This document shows, piece by piece, positions 1 to 7,662 of a DNA stretch of 28,099 nucleotides. Where the stretch lies: contig JALRCB010000003.1 of NCBI GenBank assembly GCA_023257525.1, forward strand, positions 1 to 28,099. Reading direction: 5' to 3'. Under the pieces are notes generated by a model. That model was not told the origin of the DNA and made no database searches. It saw only the letters and a list, made by a program, of their open reading frames with translations. The stretch is from Candidatus Nanopelagicales bacterium (GTDB taxonomy: Bacteria; Actinomycetota; Actinomycetes; S36-B12; UBA5976). Position numbers and translations under genes: made by a program. Positions within the stretch are counted from its first letter, which is position 1. Each line of letters opens with the position of its first letter.

Positions 1-1214
1 ATCAAGTAGAAATGCCGCTAGTTCCATTGTTAGCTGAAATGGAAGCTTATGGAATTGCAGTTGATGTTAATGCGCTCAAGAAGTTGGAAGCCAGCTTTGA
101 GGCAGATGCTGCGCAGGCCGTAAAGCAGGCACACGATTCAGTTGGGCATGAATTCAATCTTGGCTCACCTAAACAACTGCAAGAAGTTCTTTTTGAAGAG
201 CGTGGACTGCCAAAGACCAAAAAGATCAAGACCGGCTACACAACTGATGCGGAATCGCTGCAAGGACTATTGGCAAAATTTCCAGATGATGAGTTGCTTA
301 CTGCCTTGCTTCGATATCGTGAAGTGATCAAACTTAAGCAAACTGTTACTGGGCTACTTGCCGCAGTCCAATCTGATAATCGAATTCACACCAGCTTTAA
401 TCAAATGGTTGCAGCAACTGGTCGACTATCCAGTACTGAACCTAATCTGCAAAACATTCCAATTCGTACAAATGAAGGGTTTGCGATTCGCGGCACATTT
501 GTGGTTGGTAAAGATTTCGAAACTCTGCTTACTGCTGACTACAGCCAAATTGAATTGCGTGTTATGGCACACCTATCAAACGATCCAGGTTTAATTGCAG
601 CGCTTAAGACTGGGGAAGATTTACACACCACTGTTGGCTCGCAGGTGTTCGGAGTTCCGCCCGAGAAAGTTGATGCCGATATGCGTCGCCAGATTAAGGC
701 CATGTCTTACGGATTGGCTTACGGATTGTCTGCTTATGGTTTAGCGCAACAATTAAGTATTAGCAATGATCAAGCCAAGTCCTTAATGAATACTTATTTC
801 GAAAGATTCGGCGGAGTGCGCGATTACCTAGCTAACGTGGTTGTCGAGGCGCGCAAACTTGGATACACCGAATCAATCATGGGGCGCCGCCGCTATCTTC
901 CAGATTTGAATAGTGATAACCGACAGTTACGAGAAATGGCAGAGCGCATGGCGCTGAATGCTCCAATTCAAGGATCGGCTGCCGACTTAGTAAAGGTTGC
1001 GATGCTTCAGGTTGATGCTGCACTTAAATCTGCTGGCGTTAAATCAAGACTTTTGCTCCAAGTTCATGACGAATTGGTTATTGAGGTAGCCAAAGGTGAA
1101 CTTGAGCAAGTGACCGAAATAGTTGTGCAAAACATGGGCGCAGTAGGGGATTTGTCGGTGCCAATGGAGGTTTCTACTGGAATTGGCACTTCTTGGGCCA
1201 GTGCCGGCCACTAA
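1..1214 (+). CDS. polA: DNA polymerase I, C-terminal polymerase domain (5' partial)
   Basis: Family A DNA polymerase, which fills gaps in excision repair and Okazaki fragment maturation. The frame is open from base 3, upstream of the first ATG at 12, and the residues before that ATG (QVE) fit the family, so the gene enters from outside the window. Counting from the ATG at 12: motif A DYSQIELR is at 176-183 with its metal-binding Asp; the O-helix KAMSYGLAYG is at 229-238; motif C VHDE is at 351-354. The O-helix carries Tyr233 where E. coli Pol I has Phe762. In this family Tyr there weakens discrimination against dideoxynucleotides, and it is usual in actinobacteria. The 5' nuclease and 3'-5' exonuclease-like regions lie outside. 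The stop TAA is at 1212-1214, followed by the rpsA promoter. Identity is secure. Confidence 0.97.
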   Translation, partial: QVEMPLVPLLAEMEAYGIAVDVNALKKLEASFEADAAQAVKQAHDSVGHEFNLGSPKQLQEVLFEERGLPKTKKIKTGYTTDAESLQGLLAKFPDDELLTALLRYREVIKLKQTVTGLLAAVQSDNRIHTSFNQMVAATGRLSSTEPNLQNIPIRTNEGFAIRGTFVVGKDFETLLTADYSQIELRVMAHLSNDPGLIAALKTGEDLHTTVGSQVFGVPPEKVDADMRRQIKAMSYGLAYGLSAYGLAQQLSISNDQAKSLMNTYFERFGGVRDYLANVVVEARKLGYTESIMGRRRYLPDLNSDNRQLREMAERMALNAPIQGSAADLVKVAMLQVDAALKSAGVKSRLLLQVHDELVIEVAKGELEQVTEIVVQNMGAVGDLSVPMEVSTGIGTSWASAGH

Positions 1215-1239
1215 ACCCATTGAATTCTGGGCTTCGGTT

Positions 1240-1268
1240 TTGACCCCGCATTAGCGGGTGCCTATCCT
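1240..1268 (+). promoter_or_regulatory. rpsA promoter (-35 TTGACC, 17-bp spacer, -10 TATCCT)
   Basis: TTGACC at 1240-1245 and TATCCT at 1263-1268 are separated by exactly 17 bp, the best sigma70-type match in the window. The predicted transcription start is around 1274-1275, giving a leader of about 97 nt before the rpsA ATG at 1372. The spacer contains a palindrome, listed separately. Confidence 0.65.
1245..1258. promoter_or_regulatory. Perfect palindrome CCCGC-ATTA-GCGGG inside the rpsA promoter spacer
   Basis: A 5-bp perfect inverted repeat with an ATTA loop lies between the -35 and -10 elements of the rpsA promoter, 31 bp after the polA stop. As RNA it could be a short terminator hairpin for polA, though no U-run follows. 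As DNA it could be an operator placed to block RNA polymerase. The sequence alone cannot separate these. Confidence 0.45.
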
Positions 1269-1274
1269 TAGAAG

Positions 1275-1371
1275 GTTGCCATTTGCCCAAGGACAGACCT
1301 AGTTCCACGGGATCCGCAAGGAAAGAATGCAACATCCGCACTATTTCTATCCGCATCGAGGCAACAACTTA
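1275..1371 (+). promoter_or_regulatory. rpsA 5' leader, possibly structured
   Basis: About 97 nt lie between the predicted transcription start and the rpsA ATG. GTTGCC (1275-1280) is complementary to GGCAAC (1360-1365), which overlaps the weak Shine-Dalgarno GAGG (1358-1361); pairing would close the leader and hide the ribosome site. ATCCGCA occurs three times, at 1312, 1334 and 1349. Such a layout could serve autogenous control by S1, but I do not recognise a named leader RNA family here. Confidence 0.35.
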
Positions 1372-2823
1372 ATGACTGTCACTACTGACAAGAGCAACTT
1401 CTCCACCGTCGACGATTTCGCATCAGCCGAAGAATTTATGGCCGCAGTCGACGCCACAATTAAGCCATTTAACGACGGCGACATCGTCGAAGGCATCGTA
1501 GTAAAAGTTAGTCGAGACGAAGTTCTCGTTGACATCGGCTACAAGACCGAAGGAATTATCCCTTCTCGTGAACTAAGCATCAAGCACGACATTGATCCCA
1601 ACGAAGTTGTAACTGTTGGCGATGTTATTGAAGCCCTTGTTCTTCAGAAGGAAGATAAAGAAGGTCAACTAATTCTTTCCAAAAAGCGCGCACAGTACGA
1701 ACGCGCTTGGGGATCAATCGAAAAGATCAAGGAAGAAGACGGCGTCGTTACCGGCACTGTCATCGAAGTCGTCAAGGGCGGCTTGATCATGGACATCGGA
1801 CTCCGTGGCTTCTTGCCAGCTTCACTTGTTGAAATGCGTCGCGTTCGCGACCTAGCGCCCTACATTGGCAAGCAAATCGAAGCCAAGATCATTGAACTAG
1901 ACAAGAACCGCAACAACGTTGTGCTTTCTCGTCGCGCTTACCTAGAACAGTCACAGAGTGCAGTTCGTCACGGCTTCTTGAATCAACTTGAAAAGGGACA
2001 GATCCGCAAGGGTGTTGTATCCAGCATTGTTAACTTCGGTGCCTTCGTTGATCTTGGTGGCGTAGACGGCCTTGTCCACGTTTCGGAACTTTCATGGGAG
2101 CACGTAGATCACCCATCAAAGGTCGTAGAAGTAGGCCAAGAAGTTACTGTTGAAGTTCTAGAAGTAGATTTCGATCGCGAACGTGTATCGCTTTCTTTGA
2201 AGTCAACACAGGAAGATCCATGGCAGCACTTTGCTCGTACCCACACAATGGGTCAGGTAGTTCCAGGTGAAGTTACCAAGCTAGTTCCGTTCGGTGCTTT
2301 TGTTCGCGTTAGCGATGGCATTGAAGGCCTAGTTCACATCTCTGAACTTGCGGGTCGTCACGTAGAAATTCCAGAACAGGTTGTTCAGGTTGGTGACTCG
2401 ACCTTCGTGAAAGTTATTGACATCGATCTAGAACGTCGTCGTATCTCACTTTCATTGCGCCAAGCAAACGAAGATGTTGATTCTGACGAAACCGATTCGT
2501 TCGATGCTGGTCTATACGGCATGAATCAGTATGACGAAAATGGAAACTACATCTACCCAGAAGGCTTCGACCCAGACACCAACGAATGGTTGCCAGGTCA
2601 TGAAGAAAAGAAGGCCGAATGGGAAGCTCAGTATGCTGCAGCTCACGCTAAGTGGGAAGCTCACAAGCTTGCTGTTGGTGAGTCAAAGAAGGCCGATGCG
2701 GCTGCTAACGCAGATGCCGAAGTTCCATCTTCATACTCAGCCGAAACCACATCAGAAGGAACACTTTCAGATGATGCTGGCCTACAGGCACTAAGAACAG
2801 AGTTGGCCGACAAAGCCGAATAA
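1372..2823 (+). CDS. rpsA: 30S ribosomal protein S1
   Basis: S1 binds mRNA on the 30S subunit. The protein is 483 aa from the ATG at 1372 (MTVTTDKS). Four S1 RNA-binding repeats follow, beginning near residues 32, 118, 205 and 290; the third and fourth have the typical NFGAFVDL/PFGAFVRV and GLVH(V/I)SEL cores. A conserved actinobacterial tail (YDENGNYIYPEGFDP, then an acidic Ala-rich stretch with WEAQYAAAHAKWEAHK) ends the protein. An in-frame ATG at 1327 with AAGGA upstream would add 15 residues not expected in S1, so 1372 is preferred on homology; its own Shine-Dalgarno (GAGG, 10 nt away) is weak. The gene is flanked by its own promoter and a strong terminator, so it is probably monocistronic. 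Confidence 0.96.
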   Translation: MTVTTDKSNFSTVDDFASAEEFMAAVDATIKPFNDGDIVEGIVVKVSRDEVLVDIGYKTEGIIPSRELSIKHDIDPNEVVTVGDVIEALVLQKEDKEGQLILSKKRAQYERAWGSIEKIKEEDGVVTGTVIEVVKGGLIMDIGLRGFLPASLVEMRRVRDLAPYIGKQIEAKIIELDKNRNNVVLSRRAYLEQSQSAVRHGFLNQLEKGQIRKGVVSSIVNFGAFVDLGGVDGLVHVSELSWEHVDHPSKVVEVGQEVTVEVLEVDFDRERVSLSLKSTQEDPWQHFARTHTMGQVVPGEVTKLVPFGAFVRVSDGIEGLVHISELAGRHVEIPEQVVQVGDSTFVKVIDIDLERRRISLSLRQANEDVDSDETDSFDAGLYGMNQYDENGNYIYPEGFDPDTNEWLPGHEEKKAEWEAQYAAAHAKWEAHKLAVGESKKADAAANADAEVPSSYSAETTSEGTLSDDAGLQALRTELADKAE

Positions 2824-2834
2824 TTCAAACTAGA

Positions 2835-2868
2835 AAAAGCGGTTGCCATTAACTTGGTAACCGCTTTT
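2835..2868 (+). terminator. Rho-independent terminator of rpsA
   Basis: AAAAGCGGTTGCCA (2835-2848) pairs with TGGTAACCGCTTTT (2855-2868) around a 6-nt TTAACT loop: a 14-bp stem with one G-T pair and a T run at the 3' arm. It starts 11 bp after the rpsA stop. The matching A run means it could also work on the opposite strand. Confidence 0.9.
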
Positions 2869-2903
2869 CCTATTCTCAAATTCTGCAAGCGTAATTGAGC
2901 CAA

Positions 2904-2909
2904 TAGGGT
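2904..2909 (+). promoter_or_regulatory. -10 box TAGGGT of coaE, 6 nt before the GTG start
   Basis: TAGGGT is followed by six bases and then the coaE GTG at 2916. The gap would place the transcript 5' end at or next to the start codon, so a leaderless mRNA is likely. No Shine-Dalgarno is visible. No convincing -35 box is seen. Confidence 0.55.
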
Positions 2910-2915
2910 AGTGAT

Positions 2916-3497
2916 GTGTACCTAGGACTTTCTGGCGGAATTGGCAGTGGGAAATCAACGGTTGCCAAAATCCTGGCCGACTTGGGTGCAGTTGTTATTG
3001 ACGCAGACGTCATCGCCAAGGAAGTGCTGGAGCCGAACCAGGCTGGATATCAAAGAGTGATCGAAGTGTTTGGCGAATCCATTTTGGACAGCGACCGAAG
3101 AATTGATCGAAAGAAGCTCGCGGAGTTGGTGTTTCAAAACTCCGACGAGTTAGCTAAGCTCGAGGCAATTGTTCACCCTGCGGTTATAGCTCGGGTAGCG
3201 CAAATACGTAACTCGCTCCCAGAATCTACTGTTGTGGTCTATGACACCCCATTATTATTTGAAAAGAATCTGCAAGGGCAATTCGACAAGGTTTTGATAG
3301 TCGTAACAGATTCTGAACACCGAAAAGCACGCCTGATCGAACGTGGTTTAGAGATAACTGACATTGAAGCCAGAATCGCGAATCAGGCAACCGATGCCCA
3401 GCGACGAACTGTTGCTGACTTTGTGATTGAGAACAATGGCTCACCTGAACAGTTGCACGACCAAGTCACCAAGGTGTGGCAACAAATTTCAGCGTAG
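2916..3497 (+). CDS. coaE: Dephospho-CoA kinase
   Basis: This enzyme catalyses the last step of coenzyme A synthesis, ATP-dependent phosphorylation of the 3'-OH of dephospho-CoA. The 193-aa protein has the P-loop GGIGSGKS at 7-14, the DAD segment (residues 29-31) and the lid/CoA region LEAIVHP, followed by DTPLLFE. Length fits the bacterial family (about 200 aa); the actinobacterial C-terminal GrpB-like extension is absent. The start is GTG; the ATG two bases upstream (2914) is out of frame and stops after three codons. The stop TAG at 3495-3497 also forms the first half of the uvrB -10 box. It sits between rpsA and uvrB as in other actinobacteria. Confidence 0.95.
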   Translation: MYLGLSGGIGSGKSTVAKILADLGAVVIDADVIAKEVLEPNQAGYQRVIEVFGESILDSDRRIDRKKLAELVFQNSDELAKLEAIVHPAVIARVAQIRNSLPESTVVVYDTPLLFEKNLQGQFDKVLIVVTDSEHRKARLIERGLEITDIEARIANQATDAQRRTVADFVIENNGSPEQLHDQVTKVWQQISA

Positions 3498-3500
3498 TCT
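3495..3500 (+). promoter_or_regulatory. -10 box TAGTCT of uvrB, using the coaE stop codon
   Basis: The coaE stop TAG supplies the first three bases of TAGTCT; six bases later is the uvrB ATG at 3507. A GGAG lies only 2 nt before the ATG, too close for normal Shine-Dalgarno use, which favours leaderless initiation. Confidence 0.5.
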
Positions 3501-3506
3501 GGAGTC

Positions 3507-5582
3507 ATGACCCGCCCGATTACCGATTTGCAGCGAACCGTTGCACCGTTTGAAGTAATCAGCGAATTCGTCCCGGCAGGTGATCAGCCTGCAGCTATTG
3601 CTGAAATCGAAAAACGAATCCGCAACGGCGACAAGAACGTGGTGTTGCTGGGTGCAACTGGTACCGGAAAGAGCGCAACTACAGCTTGGCTGATTGAGCG
3701 GTTACAACGACCCACTTTAGTTTTGGCGCCAAATAAGACGCTTGCTGCGCAACTAGCAAATGAATTTCGAGAACTGCTTCCCAACAATGCCGTTGAGTAT
3801 TTCGTTTCCTATTACGACTATTACCAACCGGAAGCCTACATACCCCAGAGTGACACCTTCATTGAGAAAGATTCATCAGTTAATGAGGAAGTCGAAAGAC
3901 TTCGGCACAGTGCAACCAACAGCCTGTTAACTAGGCGAGACGTCATCGTGGTAGCCAGCGTCTCCTGTATTTATGGTTTAGGTACCCCGCAGGAATACGT
4001 CGATCGAATGGTACGACTCAAAGTAGGCGAAAGCATTGATCGCGACTCGCTTTTGCGCCGATTAGTTGACATTCAATACAACCGAAACGACATCGCATTT
4101 ACTCGTGGAACTTTCAGGGTACGTGGCGACACTATTGAGGTCTATCCGGTTTACGAAGAGCATCCAGTTCGCATTGAGATGTTTGGCGATGACATAGATC
4201 GCTTGATGTCATTGCATCCAGTTACTGGTGAGATTCTTACTGACGATAATGAAATCTACATTTTTCCAGCTTCCCACTACACAGCTGGACCAGAACGAAT
4301 GAAAAAGGCCATCTCGGCCATCGAAGCAGAAGTTGCGATTCGAATTCCTGAGCTCGAGAGTCAGGGGAAGTTGCTTGAGGCCCAACGCATAAAGATGCGT
4401 ACTTCGTACGACATTGAGATGATGCAAAATCTTGGATTCTGCTCTGGTATTGAGAATTACTCAAGGCATATTGATGGTCGAGAAGCAGGTTCAGCTCCGA
4501 ACTGTTTGCTGGACTATTTCCCAGAAGACTTTTTGCTAGTTATTGACGAAAGCCACGTAACTGTGCCACAAATTGGCGCGATGTACGAGGGCGATGCCTC
4601 ACGAAAGCGAACGCTTGTTGAACACGGGTTCCGGTTACCTAGTGCCATGGATAATCGACCACTTAAATGGCCTGAGTTTCTTGATCGCGTTGGTCAAACT
4701 GTTTACCTATCGGCAACTCCTGGTCCGTTTGAGCTTGGAGTAGTCAACAACGACGTCGTAGAGCAAGTGATCAGGCCGACCGGATTGGTTGATCCGGAAA
4801 TCATCGTTAAGCCAACAAAGGGACAGATCGATGATCTGATTCATGAAATCCGGCTCCGGGCGGAAAATGGCACCCGCGTACTTGTTACAACGCTGACCAA
4901 AAAGATGTCTGAAGACTTAACGGATTACTTACTGGAGCAAGGAATTCGAGTCCGCTACTTGCACTCAGAGGTTGATACTTTGCGTCGAGTTGAGTTACTT
5001 CGCGAGCTAAGGCTAGGTGAGTACGACGTTCTGATTGGTATCAACTTGCTGCGTGAAGGCCTTGATTTGCCTGAGGTATCACTGGTTGCAATTCTGGATG
5101 CCGACAAAGAAGGCTTTCTGCGCAGTCATCGCAGCTTGATTCAGACCATTGGCCGCGCCGCTCGAAATGTTTCTGGTGAAGTCCACATGTATGCCGACAA
5201 AATCACGGATTCCATGAGAGTTGCAATTGATGAAACAAATCGCCGTCGAGAAAAGCAGGTTGCTTACAACCTAGAGCATGGCCTAGACCCGCAGCCACTT
5301 CGCAAAAAGATTGCCGACATCACGGATTTGATTTCTAGAGAAGATGATGACACCGAATTGTTCATGGCTGATCAAAAGTCAGGCGTTAGAGTTCCAACTT
5401 CAGTCAGGGAGAGCCTGCGTAGTATTCCGGCTCGAGATTTGGGTGATTTGATTGATCAGCTTTCCGAACAAATGCACACCGCTGCTAGTGAGCTTCAGTT
5501 TGAGTTAGCAGCAAGATTGCGTGACGAGATCCATGAACTTAAGAAAGAATTGCGCCAAATGGCGCAGGCTGGTCACGCCTAA
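3507..5582 (+). CDS. uvrB: Excinuclease ABC subunit UvrB
   Basis: UvrB is the damage-verifying helicase-like subunit of nucleotide excision repair, loaded by UvrA and handed to UvrC. The 691-aa protein has the Walker A GATGTGKS at 49-56, the beta-hairpin region that clamps DNA (YYDYYQPEAYIP, about 102-113), helicase core motifs including IDESH and SATPG, the IGRAARN motif VI, and a C-terminal UVR domain (about 650-685) that contacts UvrC. The length is standard and all motifs are intact. It starts 9 bp after coaE and is followed 28 bp later by a TerC gene; uvrA and uvrC are downstream, so all three excinuclease genes lie together in one 9-kb stretch. Confidence 0.98.
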   Translation: MTRPITDLQRTVAPFEVISEFVPAGDQPAAIAEIEKRIRNGDKNVVLLGATGTGKSATTAWLIERLQRPTLVLAPNKTLAAQLANEFRELLPNNAVEYFVSYYDYYQPEAYIPQSDTFIEKDSSVNEEVERLRHSATNSLLTRRDVIVVASVSCIYGLGTPQEYVDRMVRLKVGESIDRDSLLRRLVDIQYNRNDIAFTRGTFRVRGDTIEVYPVYEEHPVRIEMFGDDIDRLMSLHPVTGEILTDDNEIYIFPASHYTAGPERMKKAISAIEAEVAIRIPELESQGKLLEAQRIKMRTSYDIEMMQNLGFCSGIENYSRHIDGREAGSAPNCLLDYFPEDFLLVIDESHVTVPQIGAMYEGDASRKRTLVEHGFRLPSAMDNRPLKWPEFLDRVGQTVYLSATPGPFELGVVNNDVVEQVIRPTGLVDPEIIVKPTKGQIDDLIHEIRLRAENGTRVLVTTLTKKMSEDLTDYLLEQGIRVRYLHSEVDTLRRVELLRELRLGEYDVLIGINLLREGLDLPEVSLVAILDADKEGFLRSHRSLIQTIGRAARNVSGEVHMYADKITDSMRVAIDETNRRREKQVAYNLEHGLDPQPLRKKIADITDLISREDDDTELFMADQKSGVRVPTSVRESLRSIPARDLGDLIDQLSEQMHTAASELQFELAARLRDEIHELKKELRQMAQAGHA

Positions 5583-5598
5583 ATATGTCGATCATCGC

Positions 5599-5604
5599 TA
5601 TGGT
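5599..5604 (+). promoter_or_regulatory. -10 box TATGGT of the first TerC gene
   Basis: TATGGT lies in the 28-bp gap after uvrB, six bases before the ATG at 5611. It is the same spacing as at coaE, uvrB, uvrA, tkt, ctaB and ctaA. No Shine-Dalgarno is seen. The gap is too short for the manganese riboswitch often found before TerC/Alx genes. Confidence 0.5.
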
Positions 5605-5610
5605 TGACCA

Positions 5611-6651
5611 ATGAACGTTTCAACCACAATTTGGATTGCCACAATTGGAATCCTCATTGCCGCATTTGTCTTGGACTTCGTTGTGGTTGATGCCAGACCT
5701 CACGTCTTTGGACCAAAACAAGCAGCTCGCTGGGTAGTGGCTTACATCATTGCAGCGCTATGTTTTGCGGTGTTTATTTGGAACTATTTCGGAGCTGAGT
5801 ACGGACAACAGTTTTTGGCAGGCTGGATAACTGAGTACAGTCTTTCCGTCGATAATTTGTTTGTCTTTCTAGTTCTCATGTCATCATTTGCAGTTCCGGA
5901 AATGCTTAAGCACCGAGTTTTATTGATTGGTGTGGCGATAGCAATCGTGCTTCGAGGAATTCTAATTGTGATCGGCGCAGCTGCGATCGCTAAATTTGCA
6001 GCGACTTTCTATGTATTTGCTGCGTTCCTGCTCTACACCGCGATTTCAGTCTGGAGATCGCACGATGAAGAACCGGATCCTGAGGGTAACGGCTTCGTGC
6101 GCCTTGTCGAGAAATATGTGCCCACTTCACGGGAATACGTAGGAGCGAAATACCTAACCAAAATTGATGGCAAGCGATTCATCACTCCACTATTTGTTGT
6201 GATTCTTGCGGTAGGTACTACTGACCTGCTATTTGCCCTGGATTCGATTCCAGCAGTATTCGGCCTAACCCAGGAGCCTTATCTGGTATTTGCTGCCAAT
6301 GCTTTCGCCTTGATGGGATTGCGACAGCTGTATTTCTTGCTGGACGGCCTACTATCCAAGATCATTTACTTGGCCCGTGGCTTGGCCATAATCCTTGGGT
6401 TCATCGCCATAAAGCTGTTTTTGGAGGCTGTCGACGGGACCACAGACCTGCATCCACCACATGTGACAATCGCCCAATCTTTGATGTTTATTGGAACGGT
6501 TTTAGGGGTAACAGTAATCACAAGTCTCATTGCAGTGCGTCGTTCCCCAGAATTGGCCCTTCAGTCTGAGATTTCACATGCACTGGAAGAGTCAACGGAA
6601 CACCGGGGAGATGCCATCGAGCATCTCGGATCCGAAGACCCTAAAGCTTAA
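5611..6651 (+). CDS. TerC/Alx family integral membrane protein, copy 1
   Basis: A polytopic inner-membrane protein of 346 aa with many hydrophobic helices. The two family signatures are intact: SLSVDNLFVF at 77-86 and DLLFALDSIPA at 205-215, with buried acidic residues. Characterised relatives are linked to manganese export, metalation of secreted proteins, or tellurite resistance; no tellurium genes are nearby, so metal-ion handling is the better guess. The soluble loop around 150-190 is charged and the C-terminus is a hydrophilic tail of about 35 residues. A TerC gene between uvrB and uvrA is common in actinobacteria; here a second copy follows after 9 bp. Confidence 0.88.
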   Translation: MNVSTTIWIATIGILIAAFVLDFVVVDARPHVFGPKQAARWVVAYIIAALCFAVFIWNYFGAEYGQQFLAGWITEYSLSVDNLFVFLVLMSSFAVPEMLKHRVLLIGVAIAIVLRGILIVIGAAAIAKFAATFYVFAAFLLYTAISVWRSHDEEPDPEGNGFVRLVEKYVPTSREYVGAKYLTKIDGKRFITPLFVVILAVGTTDLLFALDSIPAVFGLTQEPYLVFAANAFALMGLRQLYFLLDGLLSKIIYLARGLAIILGFIAIKLFLEAVDGTTDLHPPHVTIAQSLMFIGTVLGVTVITSLIAVRRSPELALQSEISHALEESTEHRGDAIEHLGSEDPKA

Positions 6652-6660
6652 GGAAATCAA

Positions 6661-7653
6661 ATGGACGTAAGTCAAGGGTTATGGGCCGCACTGATTATTG
6701 GAATACTTGGACTTATTGTTCTGGACTTTGTGACAGTAAGTCGAAAGCCACACGACGTAATGTTCAAAGAAGCTGCATTATGGTCACTCTTTTACATTGG
6801 CATAGCAGTTGCATTCGGTGTATGGGTTTGGGCTAGTTATGGATCCACATTCGGAACGGAATACTTCGCGGCGTATCTCGTTGAAAAATCTTTGTCCGTA
6901 GACAACCTGTTCGTCTTCATCATTATTCTCACGCAGTTCGCAGTACCAAGTATTTATCATCAAAGAGTCTTGTTGTTCGGTGTGTTACTCGCCCTGATTT
7001 TCCGAGCAATCTTCATCGCACTAGGCGCAGCAGCACTAGAAGCATTTGCGTTCACTTTCGTAATCTTCGGCGCGATTTTGATCTACACCGGTTATGGGTT
7101 GTTTAAACACTGGGACGAAGATCCTGATCCGAGTGAAAATGTCATGGTTCGAAATATCCGTAAGGTGATTCCGTTCACTGACGAATACCATGGCACAAAG
7201 TTGACGATTAAAGAAGCCGGTAAGCGTTACGGTACTCCGATGTTGTTAGTTATGATCGCCATTGGTGCAACTGACTTACTATTCGCACTAGATTCAATTC
7301 CGGCCACTTTCGGTGTGACGCAAGAACCGTTCTTGGTGTTCTCGGCTAACGCCTTTGCACTGCTTGGTCTGCGCGCGCTCTATTTCTTACTAAAGGGACT
7401 TTTGGACAAACTTGTCTATTTATCACTTGGCCTATCCGCCATTTTGGTATTTATCGGTATGAAGTTGATTTTGCTTTATGGCCACGAGCAGAATGAAGCG
7501 ATTCCAAAGATTCCGACATCCATCTCACTAGTTGTGATCGCCAGTATCTTGATCATTGCAACTGTGGCCAGCTTCATCAAGGTTCGTAAGGATCCGACGG
7601 CCCGTGCGCACGCAGGACGCATCACTGATGCACCAAAGGACACCGACAACTAA
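6661..7653 (+). CDS. TerC/Alx family integral membrane protein, copy 2
   Basis: A 330-aa paralogue of the preceding gene. The signatures SLSVDNLFVF (77-86) and DLLFALDSIPA (205-215) fall at exactly the same residue numbers as in copy 1, so the first 220 residues align without gaps. Side chains between the motifs differ widely, which points to an old duplication. The ATG at 6661 has AAGGA at 6650-6654 with a 6-nt spacer, so this gene is probably translated from the copy 1 transcript rather than leaderless. The C-terminal tail is shorter than in copy 1. The substrate ion is unknown; the two could form a hetero-oligomer or have different specificities (inference). Confidence 0.88.
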   Translation: MDVSQGLWAALIIGILGLIVLDFVTVSRKPHDVMFKEAALWSLFYIGIAVAFGVWVWASYGSTFGTEYFAAYLVEKSLSVDNLFVFIIILTQFAVPSIYHQRVLLFGVLLALIFRAIFIALGAAALEAFAFTFVIFGAILIYTGYGLFKHWDEDPDPSENVMVRNIRKVIPFTDEYHGTKLTIKEAGKRYGTPMLLVMIAIGATDLLFALDSIPATFGVTQEPFLVFSANAFALLGLRALYFLLKGLLDKLVYLSLGLSAILVFIGMKLILLYGHEQNEAIPKIPTSISLVVIASILIIATVASFIKVRKDPTARAHAGRITDAPKDTDN

Positions 7654-7656
7654 CAT
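7651..7656 (+). promoter_or_regulatory. -10 box TAACAT of uvrA, using the TerC stop codon
   Basis: The TAA stop of the second TerC gene starts TAACAT; six bases later is the uvrA GTG at 7663. There is no Shine-Dalgarno. This is the same arrangement as at uvrB, with a 9-bp gap between genes in both cases. Confidence 0.5.
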
Positions 7657-7662
7657 AGGGAT

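Noticed and set aside
1327..1371. In-frame upstream ATG that would extend S1 by 15 residues
   Set aside because: The extra residues are not typical of S1 and the homologous N-terminus begins at 1372. Kept only as a possible leader element because AAGGA precedes it.
5583..5610. Manganese (yybP-ykoY) riboswitch before the TerC genes
   Set aside because: The gap is only 28 bp and shows no such structure.
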